A DNA stretch of 40,665 bases from Rhodanobacter sp. C06. GTDB taxonomy: Bacteria > Pseudomonadota > Gammaproteobacteria > Xanthomonadales > Rhodanobacteraceae. This document shows positions 24,201 through 30,828 of this stretch, one piece after another. The stretch lies in contig NZ_MUNP01000025.1 in NCBI RefSeq assembly GCF_002001105.1, positions 1 to 40,665 on the forward strand, written 5' to 3'. A model generated the notes under the pieces. The model had not been told where the DNA came from. It did no database searches and worked only from the letters and a program-made list of their open reading frames with translations. Each line of letters begins with the position of its first letter. The first letter of the stretch is position 1. A program made the translations under genes and the position numbers.

Positions 24201-26413
24201 TCCAGATGTACGAGAAGGACGATCTGGTCGATGCGCTGCTGGTGGACAACAGCGCGCGGCGTAAGCGTCAGAAAACGTTGGATATCCGTGTGATTCTCGG
24301 GAATCCACCGTATTCGGCAGGGCAAAAGAGTGAGAACGACAACGCCGACAATCTCGCTTACCCACATCTGGATGCGCGTATCCGAAGCACCTATGCCGCG
24401 TGGTCCAAAGCCACTTTGGCCAAGGGGCTATACGATAGCTACATCCGTGCAATCCGCTGGGCAAGTGATCGCCTTGGCAATTCCGGCGTAATAGGGTTCG
24501 TCACCAATGCTGGCTGGCTGGACGCAAACACAGCCGATGGGTTGCGCCTGTGCTTGGCCGAGGAGTTTTCCAGCGTCCATGTGTTCCACTTGCGTGGCAA
24601 CGCTCGAACCAGCGGCGAGCAGCGCCGCAAAGAAAAGGACAACGTATTCGGCATGGGCAGTCGTGCACCCATTGCGATCTCGCTGCTAGTGAAGAATCCA
24701 CACGCGAAAGAGCGAGGTCGCATCCATTTCCATGACATAGGTGATTACCTGAGTCGCGAGGACAAGCTGGCGAAGGTCGCCGCATTCGGCAGCATCGCCG
24801 GCATCAGCGAAGCGAACGCATGGGAATCCATCACACCAGATCAGCATGGCGACTGGTTGCGCCAGCGCGATGACAGCTTCGGTCAATTCATTCCACTTGG
24901 GGATAAGAGGGGCAATGGACTGAAACTGTTCGACAATTTCTCGCAAGGCGTGCTCACCGCGCGAGATGCGTGGTGCTACAGCGCTAGCAAGGACGCTGTC
25001 GAGACCAACATGGAACGCATGGTCTCCTTCTATAACGATGAGGTGGCGCGTTTCGACAGAGCTTGTATTGGACTCGACCGAAAAACGCGCGAGAAGCGAG
25101 TGGACGATTTGGTTGACAATGATGCCAGTCGAATCAGTTGGACGGCGAATATCAAGCAGGAACTAATCAAGGGGCGCACATTCGATTTCGAGTCGAAAGG
25201 TGTGGTGCGCAGCCTGTATCGTCCCTTCACCAAGCAATGGGTGTATTTCAATCGCAGCTTCAACGAAAGAGTCTACCAAATGCCGCGCATCTTCCCAGAC
25301 GTGGAGATGGGGAATCGGGTGATCTGCGCCTTGGGTGCGGGGAGTAGAAAGGACTTTTCCGTGCTGATGGCGGATGCGATACCGAACTTCGACAGCATGG
25401 AAAAAGGTCAGTGCTTTCCGGAGCACCTGTATGAAACAGGCGCAGCTGCAGCAATAGCAGCGAGCAGCGAGCAGCGAGCAGCGAGCAGCGAGCAGCGAGC
25501 AGCGAGCAGCGAGCAGCGAGCAGCGAGCAGCGAGTATACCGTTTGGCAGCCTGACAGATCCGAGTCACACGACCAACCTGGTGATTTGTCTAACCCTGAG
25601 TGGAACGAAGGGCTTCTCGGTGTTGATGACAGATACGTTGCCGGACAACCATCTGATCGGCGATTCCCAGTGCTTCCCGATGTTTCTCTACGAAGCAGAG
25701 GAGACCGGGCAATGAGTGCTGCAACCCAAACCACCAGCGATGATCTGTTCCAGCAGGAACGGGAGCAGCGGAAAATCGTTCGCCGCGATGGCATCACCGA
25801 TGCTGGCCTTGCACACTTCCAGGCCGCCTATCTTGGCGAGACGATCAGCAAGGAAGACATTTTTTATTACGTCTACGGCTTGCTGCACTCGCCCGACTAC
25901 CGCGAACGCTACGCCGACAACCTTGCTAAGGAGCTGCCGCGCATTCCCTGCGCCAAGACTGCGGCGGACTTCTGGGCCTTCAGCAAGGCCGGTCGTGCGT
26001 TGGCCGACCTGCACCTGAACTACGAAACCGTGCCGATGTATGCGAGCGCGAAGATCGAAACAGGCGGCAGGAAACTTGCCGACGCCGACTATCGCGTCGA
26101 AAAGATGAAGGTGCCCAAGACCGGTGGCGTGAAAGACCTCACCCGCCTCATCTACAACGCCCACATCACTATCACCAACATCCCGCCCGAAGCCTACGAC
26201 TATGTCGTCAATGGCAAGCCCGCGCTGGACTGGGTGATCGAGCGCCAGTGCGTGAAGACCGACAAGGACAGCGGCATCGTCAACGATGCCAACGACTGGG
26301 CTATTGAGACGATGGGGAACCCACGCTATCCGTTGGAACTGTTCCTGCGAGTGGTGACGGTTAGTCTGGAGACGATGAAGGTCGTTCGAGGTCTGCCGAA
26401 GCTGGACATATAA
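21224..26413 (+). CDS. Type ISP-like single-chain restriction-modification enzyme
   Basis: 1729 aa with the domain order of LlaGI/LlaBIII-type enzymes. An Mrr-like nuclease: D66 in GIDL, then Q81-x-K83 in AIQCK. An SF2 helicase: Walker A ACGTGKTY with K198, DEAH at 325-328, MTATPR at 360-365, QSVGRVMRK near 588. A coupler. A gamma-type N6-adenine methylase: DPFTGTGTF from D921 and NPPY at 1027-1030. A target-recognition region (about 1100-1400). Such enzymes methylate one strand, translocate along unmodified DNA and cut after collision. The C-terminal part from M1497 (GITDAGLAHFQAAY, YYVYGLLHSPDYRERY) is a conserved end of the family. Residues 1412-1437 are coded by a 7-bp repeat and 1438-1496 by out-of-frame sequence. 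The Rad50-like gene follows at 31 bp. The start has only a weak AAGGA upstream. Confidence 0.9.
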   Translation: MSALHDLLSTFRQAAVTEREKGTYFEELTLAYLRNEASYRDLYSQVWTYADWAKSQGLDGRDTGIDLVAEVAGTGELHAIQCKLYAEDYKLQRKDIDSFFTASGKKPFVHRIIVTTTSRWSEHAEDALRDQQPPVTKIDLHDLETSQIDWARYKPHAAPVLKPHKSPRPHQLSALAAVRAGLSDAERGKLIMACGTGKTYTALKIAEDLAGRGRRILFLVPSLSLLSQTLTEWTQESTTPLHSFAVCSDADVGKKRKADDDAVQTFTHELRYPATTDAKRLALEMTKRHDAAHMDVVFATYHSIDVVSRTQREYSLPAFDLVICDEAHRTTGATFEGEDESHFVQVHDADFIKASKRLYMTATPRIYGEAAKASAQQDKVALASMDDEALFGKPLYVLTFSEAVKRDLLVDYKVIVLAVEEAHINRRLQHLLKDDDNSLKMDDAARIVGCWKALSKQGLTEDLADDGHAMQRAVAFCQVIEAKPGAKVRKVGSKNIRDMFQAVVEEYQRTAESEEEASATLRCEAEHIDGGMNASEKEEKLDWLKATPPENTCRVLSNVRCLSEGVDVPALDAVLFLTPRNSQVDVVQSVGRVMRKAPGKTRGYIVLPVVIPAGVEPHKALDDNSTYKVVWQVLQALRSHDDRFDAMVNKLDLIGKDTSKMEVVAVTDKVLRRAANLKVSKTTQHANLARGGGAIGRAVAEPRPEQAEMAFEIGEIERAIYAKLVQKVGNRHHWEDWAGDIAKIANTHIDRIHAILEDPVHANEREVFGEFAAELRDDLNDGISDDEIIEMLAQHLITKPVFDALFEGYSFASHNPMSLAMQKVLDALEEHRLDKEADTLTQFYDSVKLRAQGIDSAAAKQKIVVELYDKFFRNAFPRMTERLGIVYTPVEVVDFIIHSVEHILRNEFGEGLGSKNVHILDPFTGTGTFITRLMQSGLISPAQLPHKYRHEIHANELVLLAYYIAAINIESTYHDIVGGDYVPFEGICLTDTFQMYEKDDLVDALLVDNSARRKRQKTLDIRVILGNPPYSAGQKSENDNADNLAYPHLDARIRSTYAAWSKATLAKGLYDSYIRAIRWASDRLGNSGVIGFVTNAGWLDANTADGLRLCLAEEFSSVHVFHLRGNARTSGEQRRKEKDNVFGMGSRAPIAISLLVKNPHAKERGRIHFHDIGDYLSREDKLAKVAAFGSIAGISEANAWESITPDQHGDWLRQRDDSFGQFIPLGDKRGNGLKLFDNFSQGVLTARDAWCYSASKDAVETNMERMVSFYNDEVARFDRACIGLDRKTREKRVDDLVDNDASRISWTANIKQELIKGRTFDFESKGVVRSLYRPFTKQWVYFNRSFNERVYQMPRIFPDVEMGNRVICALGAGSRKDFSVLMADAIPNFDSMEKGQCFPEHLYETGAAAAIAASSEQRAASSEQRAASSEQRAASSEYTVWQPDRSESHDQPGDLSNPEWNEGLLGVDDRYVAGQPSDRRFPVLPDVSLRSRGDRAMSAATQTTSDDLFQQEREQRKIVRRDGITDAGLAHFQAAYLGETISKEDIFYYVYGLLHSPDYRERYADNLAKELPRIPCAKTAADFWAFSKAGRALADLHLNYETVPMYASAKIETGGRKLADADYRVEKMKVPKTGGVKDLTRLIYNAHITITNIPPEAYDYVVNGKPALDWVIERQCVKTDKDSGIVNDANDWAIETMGNPRYPLELFLRVVTVSLETMKVVRGLPKLDI
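25456..25534 (+). repeat. Heptanucleotide tandem repeat (GAGCAGC, about 11 copies)
   Basis: 79 bp of uninterrupted 7-bp units inside the restriction-modification gene, read in frame as AASSEQR repeated (three units per 21 bp). Being pure and not a multiple of three, it is prone to strand slippage, and every single-unit change shifts the downstream frame. With the present length the frame stays open to 26413. Losing one unit opens the frame that starts at 25536; gaining one leads to a stop at 25552-25554. Confidence 0.97.
25536..25715 (+). other. Alternative-frame coding segment (second version of the conserved end)
   Basis: Read from 25536, one frame off the long protein, this stretch encodes NLVICLTLSGTKGFSVLM, then TDTLPDNHLIGDSQCFPMFL and YEAEETGQ, and stops at TGA 25713-25715. 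It aligns with residues 1364-1404 of the long protein (NRVICALGAGSRKDFSVLMA and following, ending QCFPEHLYE) at roughly half the positions, so it is genuine coding sequence now translated in the wrong frame. Inference: the remnant, or silent alternative, of another allele of the same module. Confidence 0.85.
25712..26413 (+). CDS. Possible separate start of the C-terminal module
   Basis: ATG 25712 overlaps the alternative-frame stop as ATGA and has AGAGGAG at 25697-25703, 8 bp upstream, far better than the start of the long gene. Starting here gives 233 aa (MSAATQTTSDDLF onward) carrying the conserved GLAHFQAAY and YYVYGLLHSPDYRERYADNL blocks. In the present frame it is the C-terminal part of the 1729-aa protein. 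In the other repeat state it could be made by translational coupling; it may also be made now as a second product. Confidence 0.55.
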   Translation: MSAATQTTSDDLFQQEREQRKIVRRDGITDAGLAHFQAAYLGETISKEDIFYYVYGLLHSPDYRERYADNLAKELPRIPCAKTAADFWAFSKAGRALADLHLNYETVPMYASAKIETGGRKLADADYRVEKMKVPKTGGVKDLTRLIYNAHITITNIPPEAYDYVVNGKPALDWVIERQCVKTDKDSGIVNDANDWAIETMGNPRYPLELFLRVVTVSLETMKVVRGLPKLDI

Positions 26414-26444
26414 TGGCGTGATGTCCCATGGACGAGGGGGGGAT

Positions 26445-29072
26445 ATGGGATCAATCAGGAACGAGTACCACAGGTATCTCACCGCGCTCGCTGATTCGGG
26501 AGCGCCCGAGGACACACGTCGACTTGCCTATGTGATTTGGCACCATCTCGATGCCTTGGCCGCACTTGGCGCAACTCGACGCGCTCGATCGACGCGGCTT
26601 GCGCCATTGGTCCTGAGAGAAATGGCAGTTGCGCCCGTTGAAGTGCCAGAGCTGCAGCTCAATGAAGGGAATGTACGCCCGTTTGTTCGTTTGAACAAAC
26701 TGGTGGTTGGGCCGTTTCGTGGTTTCATGAGCCAGGAGACCTTTGACCTGAGCAGGCCGATCACCCTCGTGTATGGCGCCAATGGCACGGGTAAGAGCAG
26801 CTTCTGTGAAGCGCTTGAACATGCCTTGCTTGGGACGATCAATGAGGCGGAAGCAAAGCGCATCAATCAGCGCACCTATTGCGACAACGCTCGGCTTCAA
26901 CGTCATGAAAGGCCGAAGCTCGAAGTATTGAGCGAGGCTGGAGAGCTGGTCGCCTGCACGCCGAACGAAGAGGCGCTGAGATTTTGTTTCGTTGAACGAA
27001 ATCGGATCGAGGGATTTGCACGCATTGCGGCACGAACGCCCGGTGATCAGCGGCAACTCATTGCCACGCTTTTTGGTGTTGATGAGTTCAATGAGTTCGT
27101 GAAGGGATTCAATCCTGATCTGGACAACGAGCTCGACCTTGAGGGGCAAAAGGCGAAGGAGCTGCAGCTCAGGCGGCAGGCGTTGTCGGCTGCAGAGCAG
27201 ACCGTCAAGGATCACGCCAATCAGCATGCGGCGTTCAAGGCGCAAGACGAGGCGTGGGCTCAGCAGGTTCTTCCAGGGCAACCTTACCTGGAGGTCAGGC
27301 GCTGGCTGCTAGGAGAGGGGGAGGTGAAGGGAAGGCTTGCAGATGTACGGACTGCGTTGGATGCACCGCTTCCTGCCGTGCGGAACCTTCGGCGATCCGA
27401 CCTAGAAGACAGGCTTCGAGTTGTTGCCGAAATCAGCGGTGAGCTCGAAAAGCTGACAGCGCAGCTCGGGGCACGGGCGGCGGAGGTGTCATTCCAGCAA
27501 CTCTACGAGGCAGTTGACGCCCTGGCCGGGACGAGTCCGGACGACTGCCCAGCTTGTGGAACCCCTATCGCACAGGCGCGTTTTAATCCCTTTGATCGTG
27601 CGCGAGAGGGGTTGAAGCAACTCGCAGAGCTGGCAGGGCTGCAACGACAACAGAATGGTTTCCGGGAAACGCTGGCCAATGGGCAGCACGACCTTTTCTC
27701 GTACATGCACCGAGTGGTCAATGCCATGCGAGAGGCTGGCATCGATCTCAGTGATTTGCCGAACCTTCCTGGACAACCCCAAGGTAAGTGGCTGGCTGGT
27801 TGGCTTGAGCATGATCGTGCGGCATGGAACCGCCTGCTTGCAGCGGTGGCAGGGTTCGAAGGGCAGGATCAACAGGTGATGCAGGCGCAGCAAGAGCGCG
27901 CTCTATTGCGTGCGGAGCGCGATCGGTTGGAGGTATTAGAGCTTGCCCATGTCCGGCTGATGGCTGAGAAGGATGCTTGGCAACGTCGGCTCGACGAAGC
28001 GAACACGTTGATTCAGCGCTTTGAAGAGGACAATCGAGAGCTGATCGACGAGGTGGGGGCCGAGGCTACAGTGGTTGCCCATCATCGACGCATCAAGGTT
28101 GCCTATGACGACTTTCTCCCTCGGTTGCGCGACTACACGACGGGCCTGCCTGCACGCCTTTTGCAGGGGCTGGGCGATCAGGCACGGCAGTTTTACAACG
28201 GGTTCAACCGGGAGGATCCACCAGGAGACCTCCTAGCTGCGTTATACCTGCCCGTGGCGGAAAACGAAAAGCTTGAGCTTGAATTCGTGGGGGAGCCGGG
28301 TAAGCGTTATGACGCGCTGATGATTCTCAGTGAAGGACATATCCGCTGTCTGGGGCTGGCGATTCTGATGGCAAAGAATGCAGTGGAGAACTGTCCCGTT
28401 GTCATCTTCGACGATGCGGTGAATGCTATCGATGACGATCACCGGGCGGGCATCTGGCGGACCCTGTTTCAGGACGGCTTGGTTGGTGACAAGCAAATCG
28501 TGTTGACCTCTCATGCCGAAGAATTCCTGCAGCGCATCGAGCAAGGCATGGACGCGCAACGGGTAAAGAACGATGTGCAGAGGTTCAAATTCTTGCCGCA
28601 CGATGGTGAGCATGAGCTCCGCGTGGATACCGACGCACCAACCAAGAACTACGTGTCTCTGGCGCAGCAGGATCTTGACCAAGACAGCAAGCGCGACGCC
28701 CTACGGAATTGCCGATACGGGTTGGAGAACTTGACTGATCGGCTGTGGAATTGGATGTCTCGCCGAGAATTCGGCCCAATCGAACTCAAGTTGGGCAGAC
28801 CACGAGCTCCTTACGAGCTCAACGACAAGTGCAGCAAGCTGCGCGCCAAGCTTCGGGGGCGAGAAGATCCTCCTGCGTTAAAGGGCGCTTTTGAAGCGTT
28901 GGACAAGCTATTGGGCGTCAACGCCGGATCAATCGAATGGCGCTACCTGAATTCAGGTGTCCATGATGCCGAGATCAATCATGAATTTGATCGATCGACC
29001 GTTCGGACGATCGTGGAGGCTTTGGCGCAGCTTGACCACTCACTCGCGGAGCTTCAACAGCGGCGGAATTGA
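26445..29072 (+). CDS. Rad50/SMC-like ATPase with zinc-hook motif
   Basis: 875 aa from ATG 26445, preceded by GAGGGGGGG; GTG/ATG codons at 26418 and 26421 lack such a site. An ABC-type ATPase split by coiled coil: Walker A YGANGTGKSS (K117), helical arms with a CPACG zinc-hook-like motif (C368 and C371) at the tip, signature ILSEGHIRCLGLA (S629-G631), Walker B VVIFDDAVNAID (D656, D657) and an H-loop TSHAEEF (H690). An extra C-terminal domain of about 150 residues follows. Related SMC-like ATPases serve as DNA sensors in defence systems such as Lamassu. It lies 31 bp after the restriction-modification gene, so the two are probably one operon and may act together. Confidence 0.88.
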   Translation: MGSIRNEYHRYLTALADSGAPEDTRRLAYVIWHHLDALAALGATRRARSTRLAPLVLREMAVAPVEVPELQLNEGNVRPFVRLNKLVVGPFRGFMSQETFDLSRPITLVYGANGTGKSSFCEALEHALLGTINEAEAKRINQRTYCDNARLQRHERPKLEVLSEAGELVACTPNEEALRFCFVERNRIEGFARIAARTPGDQRQLIATLFGVDEFNEFVKGFNPDLDNELDLEGQKAKELQLRRQALSAAEQTVKDHANQHAAFKAQDEAWAQQVLPGQPYLEVRRWLLGEGEVKGRLADVRTALDAPLPAVRNLRRSDLEDRLRVVAEISGELEKLTAQLGARAAEVSFQQLYEAVDALAGTSPDDCPACGTPIAQARFNPFDRAREGLKQLAELAGLQRQQNGFRETLANGQHDLFSYMHRVVNAMREAGIDLSDLPNLPGQPQGKWLAGWLEHDRAAWNRLLAAVAGFEGQDQQVMQAQQERALLRAERDRLEVLELAHVRLMAEKDAWQRRLDEANTLIQRFEEDNRELIDEVGAEATVVAHHRRIKVAYDDFLPRLRDYTTGLPARLLQGLGDQARQFYNGFNREDPPGDLLAALYLPVAENEKLELEFVGEPGKRYDALMILSEGHIRCLGLAILMAKNAVENCPVVIFDDAVNAIDDDHRAGIWRTLFQDGLVGDKQIVLTSHAEEFLQRIEQGMDAQRVKNDVQRFKFLPHDGEHELRVDTDAPTKNYVSLAQQDLDQDSKRDALRNCRYGLENLTDRLWNWMSRREFGPIELKLGRPRAPYELNDKCSKLRAKLRGREDPPALKGAFEALDKLLGVNAGSIEWRYLNSGVHDAEINHEFDRSTVRTIVEALAQLDHSLAELQQRRN

Positions 29073-29282
29073 AACAACTTCCGCGGACAAGACGCTAATC
29101 GGAACGCGGACGATGAAAGGAGAACGATTCGCCACACCGGCCATGAGCGATTCCAATCCCCGGCCACAGTATAAAGTGCATTTGGGATGGTCTGGAGCCT
29201 GAGCTTCCTGTGGTTCCTACCCGACTACCGCGCATCAGTGCTCTAGCATCGTGTGCTCTTACTACTGACACGCGAGGTGCCG

Positions 29283-29624
29283 ATGCGCTTTCACCACATC
29301 CTGACCGTCTCCGAGAAAGCACTGACCTCACGCTTGGGCGACCGGCTGGCGCTCGAACGCGAGCTTGGTCGCGCTGTGCTGACCGCGTGCCTGGGTGCAT
29401 CAGTCGATGTAGCTGGCCCGGAACTGATCGCCCAGCGCGAGGTCATCGCGAAGCAAGGTCTCGTCCGTTACGTGGATGAGTTCGGAAGCCAGGATCTAGC
29501 CGTTTTCGTCTGCAGCCAAGGGCGGTTGCAACCCAGCGGCAGTTGCTTCGACAGCTACGTGTTGACGGAGGCAGCAGCCATGCTGGCTGCCGATCTGAAG
29601 CACGTCAGGACGAACAGGTGCTGA
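29283..29624 (+). CDS. Hypothetical small protein
   Basis: 113 aa from ATG 29283 with GAGGTG just upstream. No family recognised. Helical N-terminal half (RLGDRLALERELGRAVLTAC) and a mixed C-terminal half with two Cys (VFVCSQGRLQPSGSC). Lies 210 bp after the ATPase gene in the island's right part, so it may be an accessory gene of the system or an unrelated passenger. Confidence 0.55.
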   Translation: MRFHHILTVSEKALTSRLGDRLALERELGRAVLTACLGASVDVAGPELIAQREVIAKQGLVRYVDEFGSQDLAVFVCSQGRLQPSGSCFDSYVLTEAAAMLAADLKHVRTNRC

Positions 29625-29688
29625 CGGATCCGTTTGCGTAGCCGTCACGCTTCGCCGAAGCTGATACAAATCTGCATGGAGCACAGAC

Positions 29689-29889
29689 ATGAAGCACCCG
29701 ATCCCACTACATCGTCGTCTCTGGCTGCTGGCTCAGTGGCCCTTCTCCAGTAGCGCACGCGAGACCTGGTACGTCCTCAGGAGGCCGGCGAATGCACGCC
29801 GGGTGCTGCAATCGATCGAACAGCTGAAGCGTGGGGAGTTGGTCGAGCGTGATATCGAAGATTTGCTGCGGCGTGAGAAAGATGAGTAG
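29689..29889 (+). CDS. Small protein with a Phd/YefM-antitoxin-like C-terminus
   Basis: 66 aa, start supported by GGAG upstream. The C-terminal ANARRVLQSIEQLKRGELVERDIEDLL resembles the helical tail of prevent-host-death (Phd/YefM) antitoxins, but the DNA-binding N-terminal half typical of that family is missing and no toxin gene follows. Probably a remnant or a truncated antitoxin. The assignment is tentative. Confidence 0.45.
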   Translation: MKHPIPLHRRLWLLAQWPFSSSARETWYVLRRPANARRVLQSIEQLKRGELVERDIEDLLRREKDE

Positions 29890-29894
29890 CCAGT

Positions 29895-29968
29895 AAGGCT
29901 GGCAAATGCCCGTCGGGTGCTGCAGTCAGTCGAGCAGCTGAAGCGTGAGGAGTTGGTCGGGACGAGAT
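29895..29968 (+). pseudogene. Degenerate second copy of the antitoxin-like tail
   Basis: This stretch repeats 29781-29853 with about ten mismatches and can be read as LANARRVLQSVEQLKREELV, but it has no start and the frame then drifts into unrelated sequence. It indicates an old tandem duplication or two decayed antitoxin modules near the island's right end. Confidence 0.6.
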
Positions 29969-30074
29969 GCACAGGGGCACTGCTCGGATGCGAATCGTCC
30001 GCACACTATTCGTTCAGTATGATGCCCGGGTAGGGACTCGAATCGCTGGCGGTCTTACTGGCAAGCGCGCCAGC

Positions 30075-30095
30075 TTGTGTATGTATTTGTGCATG
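30075..30095 (+). promoter_or_regulatory. Right arm-like repeats near attR
   Basis: TTGTGTATG-TAT-TTGTGCATG matches 12974-12994 at 18 of 21 positions, the three differences all in the central spacer. It ends 58 bp inside the right border. A 7-bp inverted repeat (GCTGGCG 30045-30051, CGCCAGC 30068-30074) abuts it. Best read as the second set of integrase or directionality-factor arm sites. Confidence 0.6.
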
Positions 30096-30153
30096 AAATT
30101 CTCACGAACTCTTAGAAAATTGTTATTTATCAGTGCATTAGTGTTTTAATTGG

Positions 30154-30172
30154 GTCTCCTCTTGGCACCAAT
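30154..30172 (+). other. attR: degenerate right attachment site
   Basis: GTCTCCTCTTGGCACCAAT copies the tRNA-Leu 3' end at 12846-12865 with one C-to-T change and one missing G. Beyond it the chromosomal terminator of the tRNA continues. The mismatches would lie in the acceptor/T-arm part of the tRNA if excision exchanged here. Confidence 0.85.
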
Positions 30173-30202
30173 CGCGAGTTTTCGGGAAACCGGAACTTCA
30201 GG

Positions 30203-30228
30203 AAAACCCGCCGCTTGGCGGGTTTTTT
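30203..30228 (+). terminator. Displaced tRNA-Leu terminator
   Basis: Stem AAAACCCGCC (30203-30212) with GGCGGGTTTT (30217-30226), loop GCTT, then more Ts. It lies 31 bp after attR and probably ended the secG-tRNA-Leu transcript before the island inserted. Confidence 0.85.
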
Positions 30229-30430
30229 CTTGCCCGTATCTGTCAGCAAAACTCACGGCATGTCGGGCCAGCCAGCTTGGCCGTGGCCTGCCGGTTTGGC
30301 GGACACGATGCGTAGGTATTGGCTGACAGAGTGCGCGGGCGCTGTATGGCACAGTGCTTGGGATCGACGGTCCGGGTTCCCCCGGGTCGTCGTCCTGCCG
30401 CATCGCGGCTCGCGCCCAGGGATCGCCCGC

Positions 30431-30688
30431 ATGATGCTTGTCTCGCTCATCCAGACCACCGCGTATCGCTGGAGCGTCCGTCGCGGCAACACCGTCTTGT
30501 TCCGCGAGTTGCTGCTGGGTCCGGCCATCACGCTGGCGCGGGAGATCGCGCGCGACGAGCATCTGTGCAGCGGGCGTGCCATCTGTGTGGAGATGCAGGG
30601 TATCGGCGGCCCGATTCGGCTGGCCTCGTATGCAAGGCCGCCGGTCGATGCGACGGAAGTCTCATCCGGAGATTCCGTGGCGGCTTGA
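30431..30688 (+). CDS. Small hypothetical protein
   Basis: 85 aa from ATG 30431. No family confidently recognised. The third codon positions are GC-rich as in the core genome, which supports coding. The pattern ITLAREIARDEHLCSGRAICVEM loosely resembles small conserved proteins of unknown function (DUF2188-like). Located between the island and the response regulator; no operon partner. Confidence 0.5.
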   Translation: MMLVSLIQTTAYRWSVRRGNTVLFRELLLGPAITLAREIARDEHLCSGRAICVEMQGIGGPIRLASYARPPVDATEVSSGDSVAA

Positions 30689-30828
30689 GCCGGATCGACG
30701 CGGGCGTTTTGCTTGCATCCTTCGGCGAAGCCGCCTAGCTTCCACTGGAGGGCAAGGCAGCGGTGCATGCATGCGCCGCGCTTGGCTACATACCGGCAAC
30801 CAGGAGCATCCATCAGGGAGGGCAGGGC

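Larger units (their letters stand above)
12846..30172. mobile_element. 17.3-kb genomic island integrated in tRNA-Leu(GAG)
   Basis: Bounded by attL (12846-12865) and a degenerate attR (30154-30172), with a P4-type integrase next to attL and paired arm-like motifs inside both ends. It contains an AlpA-like regulator, an HUH-type Rep-like gene, XRE and ImmA/IrrE regulators, a type ISP-like restriction-modification enzyme, a Rad50-like ATPase and unknown genes. Base composition is more AT-rich and uneven than the flanks. No conjugation or capsid genes were found, so it is probably mobilisable or satellite-like, or decayed. Confidence 0.88.

Noticed and set aside
22448-24367. 639-aa minus-strand frame opposite the helicase/methylase gene
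   Set aside because: Low-complexity His/Val/Leu-rich translation opposite a well-supported gene with clear motifs.
25260-25568. Minus-strand frame with LLAARCS repeats
   Set aside because: Merely the complement of the 7-bp repeat; such translations are a known by-product of this microsatellite.
30033-30042. GGGACTCGAA, the complement of a tRNA T-arm, near attR
   Set aside because: The flanks do not form a T-stem or acceptor stem; probably chance, as the T-loop motif is short and common.
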